In this document: positions 26,101-33,735 of the stretch, in pieces | Layout: every line of letters starts with the position of its first letter | Numbering within the stretch: the first letter of the stretch is position 1 | Assembly (NCBI RefSeq): GCF_018873765.1 | Contig: NC_057925.1 | Span: forward strand, 62,070,470-62,134,469 | Direction of reading: 5' to 3' | DNA length: 64,000 nt | Source of the DNA: Telopea speciosissima | Taxonomy: Eukaryota; Streptophyta; Magnoliopsida; Proteales; Proteaceae | Notes under the pieces: generated by a model | What the model was told of the DNA's origin: nothing | Databases searched by the model: none | Seen by the model: only the letters and a program-made list of their open reading frames with translations | Made by a program: the position numbers and the translations under genes

Positions 26101-29100
26101 TGGTTTATCTTAGCTAACCAACCTGTTTAATAAGATTACGAACACAAGGAAAATGGTAGATGAATGCAAGAGAAGCATCATGGTTCCAATTTACAACAAT
26201 AAAGGTGATATTTAGAGCTGCAATAACTATAGAGGCATAAAACTAATGAGTCATACACTCATACTATGAAATGTGGGAGAGGGTTATTGATACCCATCTA
26301 CGACAAGAAACTACTATTACGGAGAACCAATTTGGTTTTTAGCCAGGAAGATCCACGACAGAAACTATTTACTTACTTAGGAGACTCATGGAAAGATTTA
26401 GAAATTGGAAGAAGGATCCCCATATGGTCTTTATTGGCCAAGAAAAAGCTTATGACGAAGTCCCTAGAGAAGAGAAGTGATTCAAATAAATATGTCGACA
26501 TAATTAAAGATATGTATGATGGTGCGGTGACAAATGTAAGAACTATGGGGGGATCAAGGTAGTGAATTTCCAATTACAATTGAGTTACATCAAGGATCAG
26601 CTTTAACCCCTTATTTGTTTACGCTTATCACGGATGATTTACCTAGAGACATTCAAGATGAGGTTTCTTGGTGTATGCTTTTTTCTGATGATATTGTCTT
26701 TGGGTGGATGAGACAAAAGCAGGAATTAGCGCCGAGTTGGAGTTATGGAGATCAGCCTTAGAATCAAAAGGTTTTAAGATAAATAGAACTAAGATGGAGT
26801 AAATGGTGTGTAACTTTGGTTACACTAGGACGGATAATGAGGTGGTGAAAATTGATGAGAGGGAGATTCCGTGAAGTGATTATTTTAGGTATTTGGACTC
26901 AATCATAAATCAAAAAGGTTATATAGAGGATGATGTTTCACAGTGATGGATGAAGTGGAGAGGTGTGTCCAGAGTGTTACGTGATCGTCGTATTCCTTTA
27001 AAACTTAAGAGGAAAATTTTATATGACAGACATACGACCGGTTATGATGTATGGTGCGGAATGTTGGGCAATTAAGAAACACCATATTGATAAAACTCAA
27101 TGTAGCAGAGATGAGGATGTTGAGATGGATGAGTGGTAAAACTAGGAAGGATAAAGTAAGGAATGATCAGATAAGAGCTGGTTTGGTAGTAGCTCCGATA
27201 CATGATAAGCTACAAGAAAGTCGTTTGAGGTGGCATGGCCATGTTCAACAGAGGCCTTTGGATACTCCAGTACGGAGGAGTGGTTTCATTCAGATTGAAG
27301 GAACTAAAAAAGAGCCAGGGGCAGACCTAAAATGACCTTCGAGAAGTGGTGAGGAAAGATATGCATAGCTTAACCCTTGTATCAAGTATGACCTCAAATA
27401 GAGCTGATTAGAGGGCAAGGATCCATGTTGCTGACCACGTTTAGTTGGAATAAGGCTGAGTTGTCCTCATTTGACTCTTCCAATTTTGTGAATGAGTAGA
27501 TGTCAAAAATTTACTAAAAAGGCACAAAAACATTAGAAAGAGTCCCAAGACATAAGAAGACCAATGAATAAGGAAAACATGGGGAAAAAGCAAAGGTCCC
27601 CATAATATTATAGAAATCATACAGGGATAAGTACCAAGTATAGCTTAAACATCTACAGTTCTTCAAATATTTATTTAGTTTTGCCCTGTTTCTCCCTTTC
27701 TTACTGCTGGTGTTTTGAACTTTGAGAGCATAACAATGTCACTACAAAACGACTCCTGAGTTTCCCTAAAGAACACAATGTTTTTCCCCAATACTGTGAA
27801 ACTTCCCACAAATTTCAAGGAATCAATTCATTCACTATAACAGAACCACTGTTATTTGAGTAATTACTTGATGATTTCAGGGATTAAATGAATTTCTCCA
27901 CCAGCATTACTTGACCTAGCTACTTCTCGGAAACCTGGGCTTCTGGCACTAAATGACAGAAAAGTATGGGAAATGCAACCTTTTGGTAAAAGGTCAAAGT
28001 ATTTGAAAAGAGAGAACCAGTAATATTTTTTAAAAAGTTTCCAAATTAACAGAATATATAAAGATAAGGGATATTAGTTAATGGACCAGTGCTCCACTTT
28101 GAAATAATTGAAGGGCACAACTGCACAAGTACAGTAGCATCTTAATATTCTTTGAGATCCATCACTGTGGAAGACGGGATATAATGTAAGAACTCAACTC
28201 ATTAAGCCTCATCCCAACTACATATCATATGCAGTTCTATAAAAAATAAAAATATGCGGCATACATTTAATGTACAGTTCTATTACACCAACGAAATTAC
28301 ACTTTACCCTATGCCATTTCATAATAATAATAACAACAACCACCACCACCACCACCACAACAACAACAACAGAAAAAAACTAACAATTATAATGGTGAGG
28401 GTATTTGTTTTGTGGTGTTTTTGGTGTCTCCGTAGTGTTCCACAATTGCACATCGGGAGCAAACTTTCAATCAACTACCAGACAGTATCACCTTCAGAAA
28501 AATAAATATCACCAAGACACACTAGTGAAACAAACAAACAAAGACCTAGGCAGGAACAACACTTCACGCCAAGAAATAACTTGTTTGATGATGATTATAT
28601 CAGATATTTCAAGTTCCTACTAAAACACCGGGCTTCTTCAGAACATGACAGAAAATGCAATTGTTTCTACTTAATAGGAAGGGCACAAAACTAAGCTCCC
28701 ATTACTTCCGCATGAATCACCTTTCTGTACTGCATAGATGGAAGGATTTTATTTCAGGTAAGACTCTCTACACAGGAAATTGGTCTGAGCTCCCAAAAGA
28801 CAACCACGCCATAATTTTAATTCTCTTCCCATTTTTTGTACCATGTGAAACTAATCATAGACTACAAATTTGAAACTCACAAATATATGTCCTATACTAG
28901 GGAAAAATTGAAGAGTGAAGCAAACGGCGCAGTGATCTTGGTACGGGGCATCTCCTAATGATGGTTAAAGACGAAAAGCTGTCACTGATGAACCTAGCAA
29001 AGAAACCAGTGGAACTAATAAAATCGCAGAGAAAGTAAGCATTTTCTTTTCCGAACTAGAACCTTCCCAAAGACCACGTCGAATGACGAAGAAGAGCGGA

Positions 29101-29221
29101 GATGTCCATGAACGGCCTGAAGAACTGCAGTCCCCTTAAGCACGCATTTCGCTACATAATGGTCGCCATTCGAATCTGGTCGGTACTGAACAGAAGACGA
29201 GTCCTCCTCTGCGGTCGCCAT
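2199..29221 (-). CDS. MMS1_N/CPSF-A family (DDB1-like) protein, 11 exons, 3' end off window
   Basis: Large beta-propeller protein of the DDB1/CPSF160/SF3B3 superfamily; the sequence resembles, from memory, the Arabidopsis 'CPSF A subunit' protein At3g11960 (about 1,380 aa). Exons, in coding order: 29221-29063, 16512-16378, 16134-16055, 15323-15240, 12827-12740, 12577-12414, 12025-10000, 8914-8604, 5734-5419, 5310-5155, 2340-2199. All introns are GT-AG and phases agree, giving 3,661 nt or 1,220 codons. Exon 1 encodes [20 protein letters not shown]; exon 7 (residues 237-912) holds most of the MMS1_N-like region ([20 protein letters not shown]); exons 10-11 enter the CPSF_A region ([24 protein letters not shown]). 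I chose ATG 29221, not the upstream GTG at 29236. About 160 C-terminal residues must lie left of position 1. Family members scaffold RNA 3'-end/splicing or CUL4 ligase complexes; which applies here is unknown. Reading stays open through every exon, so the gene looks functional. Confidence 0.9.
2527..2684. repeat. Tandem direct duplication, 79-bp unit x2
   Basis: The block beginning gtagattgtcctaagtgc repeats after 79 bp, with only two or three differences between copies (for example cgtgtcaaag versus cgtgttaaag). It lies in intron 10 of the CPSF-A-like gene. The near identity points to a recent local duplication. Confidence 0.85.
2733..2785 (-). repeat. Isolated LINE 3' tail
   Basis: About 45 bp matching the recurring LINE 3' terminus on the minus strand (catgtagccgacccc, then gttgggataaggctgag), with no coding part attached. 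It probably marks an extremely 5'-truncated insertion, just before the larger plus-strand LINE fragment in intron 10. Confidence 0.6.
2825..4150 (+). pseudogene. Degenerate LINE: RT C-terminus and zf-RVT region
   Basis: Conceptual translation across several frames gives the post-RT region of a plant L1-type [19 protein letters not shown] near 2840, [20 protein letters not shown] near 2985-3045, [13 protein letters not shown] near 3060, then zf-RVT-like residues around 3670-3850 and a terminal [13 protein letters not shown] near 3955. Frameshifts and stops break every frame, so it cannot be expressed. It is inserted in intron 10 (2341-5154) of the CPSF-A-like gene, antisense to it. The 3' side (3360-3660, 4180-4270) is pyrimidine-rich. 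Confidence 0.8.
4284..4580 (-). mobile_element. LINE 3' UTR fragment
   Basis: Purine-rich run (aaaaagggaaagaagagatgg) followed on the plus strand by ctcaactaaatagggtctgc and tacatggatccttcccctcc, a diverged copy of the LINE 3' end seen at 598-1090, in the same minus orientation. No coding potential remains. Confidence 0.55.
4843..5123 (-). mobile_element. MITE, family with 'tgacacc' ends (copy B)
   Basis: About 280 bp whose ends both carry a tgacacc motif facing inward (attttcttattgacacc at the left; ggtgtcatttagacagttcc at the right). It matches the element at 42283-42574 in inverted orientation, including ctctataggtgtattta and the internal ttgggaataagata / tcttatttt-type blocks. It sits in intron 10 of the CPSF-A-like gene and ends about 30 bp from the exon 10 donor (5154). 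Confidence 0.65.
5735..8603 (-). other. Intron 8 of the CPSF-A-like gene
   Basis: This 2.9-kb intron holds no exon that I can support. It contains poly-T runs near 7011 and 7061, a purine-rich 6330-6380 segment, a transposon-like stretch at about 7010-7275 with the motif aaccaggagagtcgatccc (also seen near 50350), and an alternating purine-pyrimidine (GT/CA) microsatellite at 7607-7655. Open frames here are short and lack family resemblance. Confidence 0.8.
7607..7655. repeat. (TG/CG)n-(CA)n microsatellite
   Basis: Alternating purine-pyrimidine tract tgtgcgcgtgcgcgtgcacg followed by (ca)n. It is nearly self-complementary and of the type able to adopt Z-DNA. It lies in intron 8 of the CPSF-A-like gene. 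Confidence 0.9.
8997..9157. mobile_element. GC-rich TIR element (atagttatcaaggcg)
   Basis: Terminal inverted repeats atagttatcaaggcg and cgccttgataactat bound a 161-bp, strikingly GC-rich core full of ccatggcg and aaggcg repeats, in AT-rich intron 7 (8915-9999) of the CPSF-A-like gene. No coding capacity, so it is a MITE. I could not settle a target-site duplication. A longer related element lies at 14420-15047. Confidence 0.8.
10000..12025 (-). CDS. Exon 7 of the CPSF-A-like gene (2,026 nt)
   Basis: This is the largest exon of the gene, coding residues 237-912 without a stop. Acceptor is tactgcag before GAGGGGAGG and donor is CATTTG followed by gtaagc at 9999. The entry phase (two bases carried from exon 6) and the exit phase 0 both fit the neighbouring exons. 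An apparent extension of the open frame to 9877 is intron read-through, not coding. It covers the middle propeller of the family and ends with the run [15 protein letters not shown]. Confidence 0.92.
12125..12324. mobile_element. MITE with perfect 20-bp terminal inverted repeats
   Basis: Left end ctcctctcctgcgagcccag is exactly complementary to the right end ctgggctcgcaggagaggag, and weaker pairing extends to ggattcag / ggccgatcc outside. The 200-bp element is GC-rich (gggccccacg, gtgccggga) and lies in intron 6 (12026-12413) of the CPSF-A-like gene, 100 bp from exon 7. It has no open frame of note. Confidence 0.85.
13640..13815 (-). mobile_element. LINE 3' UTR remnant
   Basis: Read on the minus strand, the stretch has the make-up of a LINE 3' end: a pyrimidine-rich run with ccccctcctttttccctg, then gtagctctcttttgtttcaa and agctaataaagcagctttct. 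No coding part is attached. It lies in intron 4 (12828-15239) of the CPSF-A-like gene; the remainder of that intron up to 14420 shows nothing else I recognise. Confidence 0.45.
14420..15047. mobile_element. TIR element, ggcatagttgtc ends
   Basis: The left end ggcatagttgtcgttgagg and right end ccttgacaactatgcc are inverted repeats, and further inside, aaggcaagcc pairs with ggttgccttgcc. The 630-bp interior has no intact gene and holds a ctgctgctgcttctg microsatellite and a purine/pyrimidine-rich stretch. It resembles an enlarged relative of the 161-bp element at 8997-9157. It lies in intron 4 of the CPSF-A-like gene. Confidence 0.7.
15324..16054 (-). other. Intron 3 of the CPSF-A-like gene
   Basis: This 731-bp intron is locally less AT-rich than its surroundings (15430-15960) and has a 110-codon open frame on the plus strand, but that frame has no family resemblance and no gene-like context. 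I treat it as transposon-derived or neutral intron sequence. Confidence 0.6.
16987..17783 (+). mobile_element. Solo LTR with 5-bp target duplication TCATT
   Basis: A 797-bp sequence starts TGATGC and ends GCATCA, the short inverted termini of an LTR, and is flanked on both sides by the same five bases, tcatt (16982-16986 and 17784-17788). A TATA box (ctctatataatgc, about 17452) lies some 330 bp before the end, as expected for a U3-R-U5 layout in plus orientation. No internal retrotransposon genes adjoin it, so recombination between LTRs probably removed them. It is inside intron 1 of the CPSF-A-like gene, about 470 bp from exon 2. Confidence 0.82.
18329..18596. repeat. Tandem direct duplication, 134-bp unit x2
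   Basis: The block atgtctacttgtcaatttta ... aataaataaatgaataaaac repeats after 134 bp with a handful of substitutions. It is AT-rich, non-coding and lies in intron 1 of the CPSF-A-like gene, just left of the Copia insertion. Confidence 0.85.
18824..19045 (-). repeat. Copia 3' LTR (222 bp)
   Basis: Bounded by tgttcagttttag and attcttaaca. It matches the other LTR almost throughout and differs by a small purine insertion, a 2-bp indel and about three substitutions. Confidence 0.95.
19046..19060 (-). promoter_or_regulatory. Copia polypurine tract
   Basis: Minus strand aagcttgagggggag lies immediately upstream of the 3' LTR, the position and composition of the plus-strand primer of reverse transcription. 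Confidence 0.85.
19053..20612 (-). pseudogene. Copia reverse transcriptase and RNase H region
   Basis: A 519-codon open frame with RT motifs ([20 protein letters not shown] at residues 22-41, [18 protein letters not shown] at about 115-132, catalytic [11 protein letters not shown] near 202) and a C-terminal RNase H ([17 protein letters not shown] near 367, [13 protein letters not shown]). This segment alone is intact, but stops upstream (around 20680-20945) cut it off from integrase, so no full polyprotein is made. It is the best-preserved part of the element. Type pseudogene is given because the polyprotein is broken, not because this domain is damaged. Confidence 0.9.
20946..22406 (-). pseudogene. 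Copia protease and integrase region
   Basis: A 486-codon open stretch with an aspartic protease site ([13 protein letters not shown], about residues 26-38), the pre-integrase [17 protein letters not shown] motif, and the integrase core ([53 protein letters not shown]). It ends at a premature stop at about 20946, followed by three more stops before the RT frame. It is in a different frame from gag because of the zinc-knuckle deletion at about 22540-22560. Confidence 0.9.
22433..23290 (-). pseudogene. Copia gag remnant
   Basis: Two open pieces, 23233-22862 and 22837-22433, carry the UBN2-type gag ([34 protein letters not shown]) and the beginning of a CCHC zinc knuckle (CDYCGKFG). A stop at 22859-22861 splits them and another lies upstream near 23270. 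After CDYCGKFG the expected His and last Cys are missing: a short deletion removes them and shifts the frame relative to protease. Gag function is therefore lost in at least three ways. Confidence 0.85.
23888..23899 (-). promoter_or_regulatory. Copia primer-binding site (initiator tRNA-Met)
   Basis: Minus strand TGGTATCAGAGC abuts the 5' LTR and is complementary to the 3' end of plant initiator tRNA-Met, the usual Copia primer. Confidence 0.92.
23900..24114 (-). repeat. Copia 5' LTR (215 bp)
   Basis: On the minus strand it starts TGTTAAGAATAG and ends CTTAACA, directly followed by the primer-binding site. It is the promoter LTR for the element. Confidence 0.95.
24288..25020 (+). mobile_element. 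LTR-like segment
   Basis: The stretch has LTR-like composition: an AT-rich U3-like part from about 24319 (tgttagacagattag), a TATA box gatttataaataaagg at about 24640, then a less AT-rich leader-like part with ctcaatccaatcctatcc. I could not settle termini or a target duplication. It lies in intron 1 of the CPSF-A-like gene, next to the Copia element. Confidence 0.4.
25400..27461 (+). pseudogene. Heavily decayed LINE reverse transcriptase with 3' tail
   Basis: Plus-strand RT homology is scattered over all frames with many stops. It is clearest at the C-terminus (27080-27340): [40 protein letters not shown]. It ends with gatccatgttgctgacc and ttggaataaggctgagttg (about 27420-27461), a diverged copy of the LINE 3' tail seen elsewhere in the window. 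It belongs to the same LINE lineage as 598-1090. It lies antisense in intron 1 of the CPSF-A-like gene. The rest of 27470-29062 is intron with only a microsatellite. Confidence 0.8.
28317..28375. repeat. (ATA)n(AAC)n(ACC)n compound microsatellite
   Basis: Runs of aat, aac, acc and aac trinucleotides in sequence. They give an artefactual HHHHHH tract in one frame. It lies in intron 1 of the CPSF-A-like gene. Confidence 0.9.
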
Positions 29222-29399
29222 TACCGTTTGTCCCACAACAGATCTCCTCTTAGCAATGTTCTATGGCCTCCTACTTCCAAAGACTTCTATTAACCCCGAT
29301 AGAGAGAGGACCCGATTCTGGTTCAATCCGGGTTTGGCCAGTTTTATTGATCAAACCATGTTCGTTGAAAGATATGAATAATAATTTAGGGTAAGTTCT

Positions 29400-29790
29400 A
29401 TCAATTTGGCTAGTCTCCACGGAGCCCAGTTCTCTTTGGGGTTAGGGGGTGCGCAGGCCACGCCCACACAGAGTGGGGCGAAATGACCACCTCACCCCGA
29501 TGAAAGGCGGAAATCTCATCCCTTGAGATACCAACATATGTTCTCAGAGTCCGGATCCTCTACTTTCGCCTGCCCCTACTTCCATGTGTGCCCTACACAC
29601 AACTGGATGCGCAAAGACCGCCTTACCCCTGCCTGAACACCTTGCCTGAGTGGGGGTAAGGCGGTCTTTATGCGCCTCATTATGTGTAGGGCGCACATGG
29701 AAGTAGGGGCAGGCGGAAGTAGAGGATGTCGATTCATGTTCTCATTGGCTACCACACACATGTGGCCCCTGTGCTCCCCCAGTGAGAATG
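29400..29790. mobile_element. Nested MITEs; inner 180-bp palindromic copy at 29551-29730
   Basis: The inner element begins ggatcctctactttcgcctg and ends aagtagaggatgtc; its arms pair for over 40 bp (cctgcccctacttccatgtg against cacatggaagtaggggcagg). It carries the family signature cttgcctgagtgggggtaag. It interrupts another element whose halves hold gttctctttggggtt and catgttctcattggctacc. It lies about 330 bp upstream of the CPSF-A-like start codon (29221). Confidence 0.75.
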
Positions 29791-29925
29791 CCCCCCCCCC
29801 CCTTTTACTCAAACTCCTTTAATTTAAACTTCGTTTTTTATTTTTAAAAAAAAAATCACTCCTCTTTCTCCCTAAATATTTTAAAATCCCTAAATTACAT
29901 TGTCACCTCTCTACCGCAGTCTCCA

Positions 29926-30905
29926 TCGTTTTCCCCCATCTCTCTATCTCTCACCCTTCCTTTGTATCTCTATCCCTCACAATAATTGAGAAGAACATAG
30001 GAGTGAAGGGTAGGGTGGTGTACCCTCTAGTGCCATCAGAGCACTCAAAATATGATCATCTTCATCAAAACAAACCCCTCGTTACCAACAAACACCACCA
30101 CCGCAGGCCCAACATTGCATCCTCCTCCCTCTCTATCACCAGTACCCAAGCATGTTTCCACTCCCTTCAATCTACCATGTTACAACTGTTTATCCGAGAA
30201 GCTTGAGTCGTTGTTACATATAAGGGACCTCCTAGCTCTGACACCAGGTTACGACCACTCATCCTTAAAACTTGAGTTGTTAAGTAAAGGGCCACAATAA
30301 TGTATATACACACAACAACACGACCAATGAGGGTACAACATCTAATGATAGGCTTTTTATATATCATGTTAAAACTTATAGATTTTCCCCATCTCTCTAT
30401 CTCCCCCCCCCCCCACCTCCCCTCTGTATTTTTCTCCCTCGCAACAATTGGGAAGAACATAACAATGAAGGACAAGTCGGTGTACTATTCTCTAGTGCCA
30501 CTATAACGCTCAAAATATGATCATCTTCATAAAAAACAAACCCTCATTACCATCAACCACCACCACTACAAAGCCAACACTGCATCCTCCTCCCTCCATA
30601 CCACTGCCCTAAGCAAGTTCCGCTTCCTTCTCAGGGGCCAGCCCGCGTCCCAGGTAATATTCGGGTTAAAAAAAAAAAAGTTTCGCTCCCTTTGATGCTA
30701 CCATGTTACAACCGTTTATCCTAAAAGCTAGCTTGAGTTGTTAAATAGGGGACTTCCTGGTTCTGAAATCATGTTACAATTGCTTATCCTAAAAATTTGG
30801 GTGGATAAGTAAAGACCCACAACAAAGTATTTCAACACACAACAACACAAACCTATGAGGGTACAACATCTAATGGCAGACTTTTATGTATCATGTTGAA
30901 ACTTT
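29926..30905. repeat. Tandem duplication of about 455 bp with an insertion in copy 2
   Basis: Copy 1 (about 29926-30380) and copy 2 (about 30381-30905) share ccccatctctctatctc, atatgatcatcttcat, gagggtacaacatctaatg and ttttatatatcatgtt-type blocks in the same order. Copy 2 has about 60 extra bases at 30630-30690 ending in a poly-A run. No coding sense is visible in either copy. Confidence 0.8.
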
Positions 30906-30929
30906 TAGATTCACTATCATTGGATTTGT

Positions 30930-31690
30930 AATTTAGACTGAGGATACAGAAGAGAATCAAATTCGAATTTTCGACTATCCGTTACATTATTGGCCATAAT
31001 CAGCAAGTTTCTAAGGCTTTGGAATTGGATCAGCAGAAGCGGTGGATCCCAAACCCGATTCCTACTAATCCAGAGGGTTTGGAAGGATCCTGTAGACATA
31101 AAGTCACCTCCACGTTATCACTTTCCACCAATATGTTCCTCACATCTTTAGCCAGCGCCGCCAGAACCCCTTTTCTAATGGCCACGGCTTCAACAACCAA
31201 CACCGATGAGAATTTTAGAGGATCAGACGCTACATAGATAGTCCGCCCCGATGCCTCCCGAAGTCCAAAGCTCACTCCACTTTGGCCACAAGAGGGGTTG
31301 AGAGATGCATCACAATTCAATTTGATATACTCAGGAGGAGGAGGAGACCAGCACACATCATTAGAGGAAGGGGAATTTCCAGGAGATACTGCAGGGGGTG
31401 GTAGTGCAGTAGAAAGGAAATCAATACAAGCTCACTGTGCAGCTTCAATCACCTTTGCAGGGGTCCAATTCTTCCTACAAAAAACCAAGTCATTTCGTGC
31501 CACCCATAAGTACCATCCAATAAAAGAGAATTTAGCAGCCAACTCCTTTGCCATTCTCTTCCCTAGGGTGCCAAAGGAAGACCAGCTTGTGATCCACTTC
31601 CTGATCTCCAATGCCGGGAAAAAATTTGCACACGATATCAATGGTTGTTTTGAAAACATGTATCATCTATATGAAACCCACATATTCAAA
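30930..31690 (-). pseudogene. LINE 3' end, RNase H-like domain
   Basis: Minus-strand frames carry the plant LINE C-terminal RNase H region: WYLWVARNDLVFCRKNWTPA at about 31510-31450, then WSPPPPEYIKLNCDASLNPS near 31350-31290 and VVEAVAIRKGVLAALAKDV near 31190. A frameshift or stop lies between the pieces at about 31430. The element is truncated and has no RT domain. It is in the intergenic region between the CPSF-A-like and IQM genes. Confidence 0.75.
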
Positions 31691-31872
31691 ATAAGAGAAA
31701 AAAAAAACAATGTACCGAGTTTCCCTCCACTCACGATGAATGGGGTCACCATGGTGCAAGAGAGGGCAGAAGAATGGCATGAGGATCTTTTGGGGTTTGT
31801 GAACCCTTGTATGGTGGGTGAACCGTCCTCTACGGGTGAAGGAAAACTTTGTTCAATAATAATAATAGACAT

Positions 31873-32037
31873 AAAGTTCTCTGCACTTGGGGCGCAAGGT
31901 TCGCCCAAACACATGGAGGTGGGCAAAATAACCGGCCTGCCCCCTCATAAGCCAAACCCCGCCCATGTCCTGCCCATTCCCGCCCCATGTGTCTAGACGC
32001 AGGCTGCGTCCAGATGGGCTACCGGACAGAGAACTTT
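31873..32037. mobile_element. MITE, 'gttctctg' family
   Basis: Ends aaagttctctgcacttggg and ccggacagagaactttc are inverted repeats, and the interior has cacatgg / ccatgtg and gcaggctgcgtcc. It resembles the element at 59338-59467. It is flanked on both sides by (ata)n microsatellite, a possible insertion into or expansion at an ATA tract. Confidence 0.7.
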
Positions 32038-32370
32038 CGCCCATAATAATAATAATATGAAAAATTAATAACCTAAAAATGCAAGAGATGGCTGTCTAGC
32101 GTTCTTTTTCCCCGAAAATATTTCTGTGAGAGGGAAATTGCACTGTAGCTCGTGGAGAAAATTTTCCCATAGACTCGTTTATAAAACACATAAGACGTTG
32201 CAACTGACTTCGTTCCCAAGTTAAGTGGTCCACTCTCCATACGACCACACGGCATATACACGTCAACAATAGTCAGACGAGTGAATCAATTTTCAATAGA
32301 ATTCTCTTTTCCGCACCCTCTCCCCCTTCGTTCTTTTTAGTTCTTTAAAAATGTGGAAAACTGAAACATT

Positions 32371-32713
32371 TTGGTGCAGATAATAGTTTCTGTTGTTTTC
32401 TTGGAAAACAAGGTGAGTTCCTTTTTTCTGATGTATTTTTCCGTTTATTTATGTATATCGTTCAGTCTATATATAACATTTTGTTTCTCTGAATTCATTT
32501 TTTTTTCTTTTCCCGAAATAATTAGCAGAACGAATGCAGTGGATGGCTGCCGCAGTTGGGGATTTGGAAACTCTTTTGATCATATATCTCTGGTGGATCG
32601 TAACCATGGGATGGACAATACAAAAAAAGGTTCGATATTCTCTGATTTGTGAGGTTTATTTTGGGATCGAAGATGAAACTCTTCCATCTCTAATGGTTTT
32701 TGTTAATTGTTAA
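32371..32713 (+). other. Possible short gene or first exons (weak)
   Basis: A donor-like aacaaggtgagttcc at 32413 and an acceptor-like aataattagcag at about 32529 could splice to an ATG at 32534. From that ATG, 59 codons stay open, with a hydrophobic segment (LETLLIIYLWWIVTMGW) typical of one membrane span, ending TAA at 32711. An alternative donor gttcga at 32629 would end the exon sooner. A second frame is also open here, so coding is unproven. I recognise no family. Confidence 0.2.
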
Positions 32714-33002
32714 ACCTTGCATGTGTGAAAATTAACAGTATAAATATCCATTGGAACAGTCTCTGTGGAAACAAAAATTGTTGCTGACTAGTCAATCTTA
32801 AGATTATGGTTACTAATAAGCTAATTACAATCTTAAAAGTAGAAGAAACCTCACATTCATCCACACAAGTGTGTGGTGTAATGACTTTAAAATTTCCACA
32901 AGAATCAAAGGATTATCTATATGTTAAAAGCTATTAAGACTTAAAAGAAATTATGGGTGAGCACCAATCTGAGAATCTATTCGTTTGATGAGGCTTCCCA
33001 CC

Positions 33003-33735
33003 AGGGTTTAAAAACTCGGAATCAAAACTGGATTGGATAAGCCAGATCGGCCAGAATCGAGATCAGCCGACGGATCCAAACCCGATTCTTGAAACGCTGC
33101 TTCCAACTACCCTTTAACAATGTAGCAGATCCCATTTAGCTGAGATTCTTTTTCCTACCTTGTTTTGTTTGGATCCATGTAACCGACCACATTAAGTTGG
33201 GATAAGGCTGAGTTTATTGTTGTTGTTGTTGTTGTTGTTGTACATTAGCAGAATGTGGTGCCATCTATGTTTCATTAGGGGAAAAGAACATTGCCTGGTT
33301 GCGTGGCTCTTGCGACCAAACATATGAATGTGCAAAATTACCCTCCTATTCCCCGTGAAATAAAAAACCCCATCCATGTTGATACCTTTGCAATTATTTT
33401 CACCAAAGTGAAATGATCTCATTTTGACCTAATTGAATTGGAATCGAATGACTCTGATCCAATTAATGTCCGATTCTCAAAACCCTTTTTACTGAATCAG
33501 TCATGAATGCATTTAGATCTTTCGTTTTTTATCATTTCTCTTTTCTTTAAATTATCAGAAAATCAATTAAATTTACATGTATAGCTAGATCTACAACATT
33601 TTTGAATAAAAACTCCAAAATGTGAAATATAAGTGGAAATCATTATTTCTTCCGATTCTATTGTATGGATTCAGCCAATTTCGATTAGATCCGATCTAGA
33701 ATCAATGGATCTGTGTTTAAACCTTGATTGACTAG
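33003..33735. mobile_element. TIR-like element interrupted by a LINE tail and a MITE
   Basis: Outer ends cagggtttaaaaactcgg and atctgtgtttaaaccttg are imperfect inverted repeats (CARGGTTTAAA). Within lie a LINE 3' tail at 33165-33243 (ggatccatgtaaccgacc, then a (gtt)n run) and at 33279-33400 half of a MITE resembling 41237-41409. The nesting order suggests the outer repeat is oldest. Confidence 0.45.

Noticed and set aside
28254-28505. Plus-strand frame with a His/Asn run
   Set aside because: The run is an artefact of the trinucleotide microsatellite at 28317-28375.
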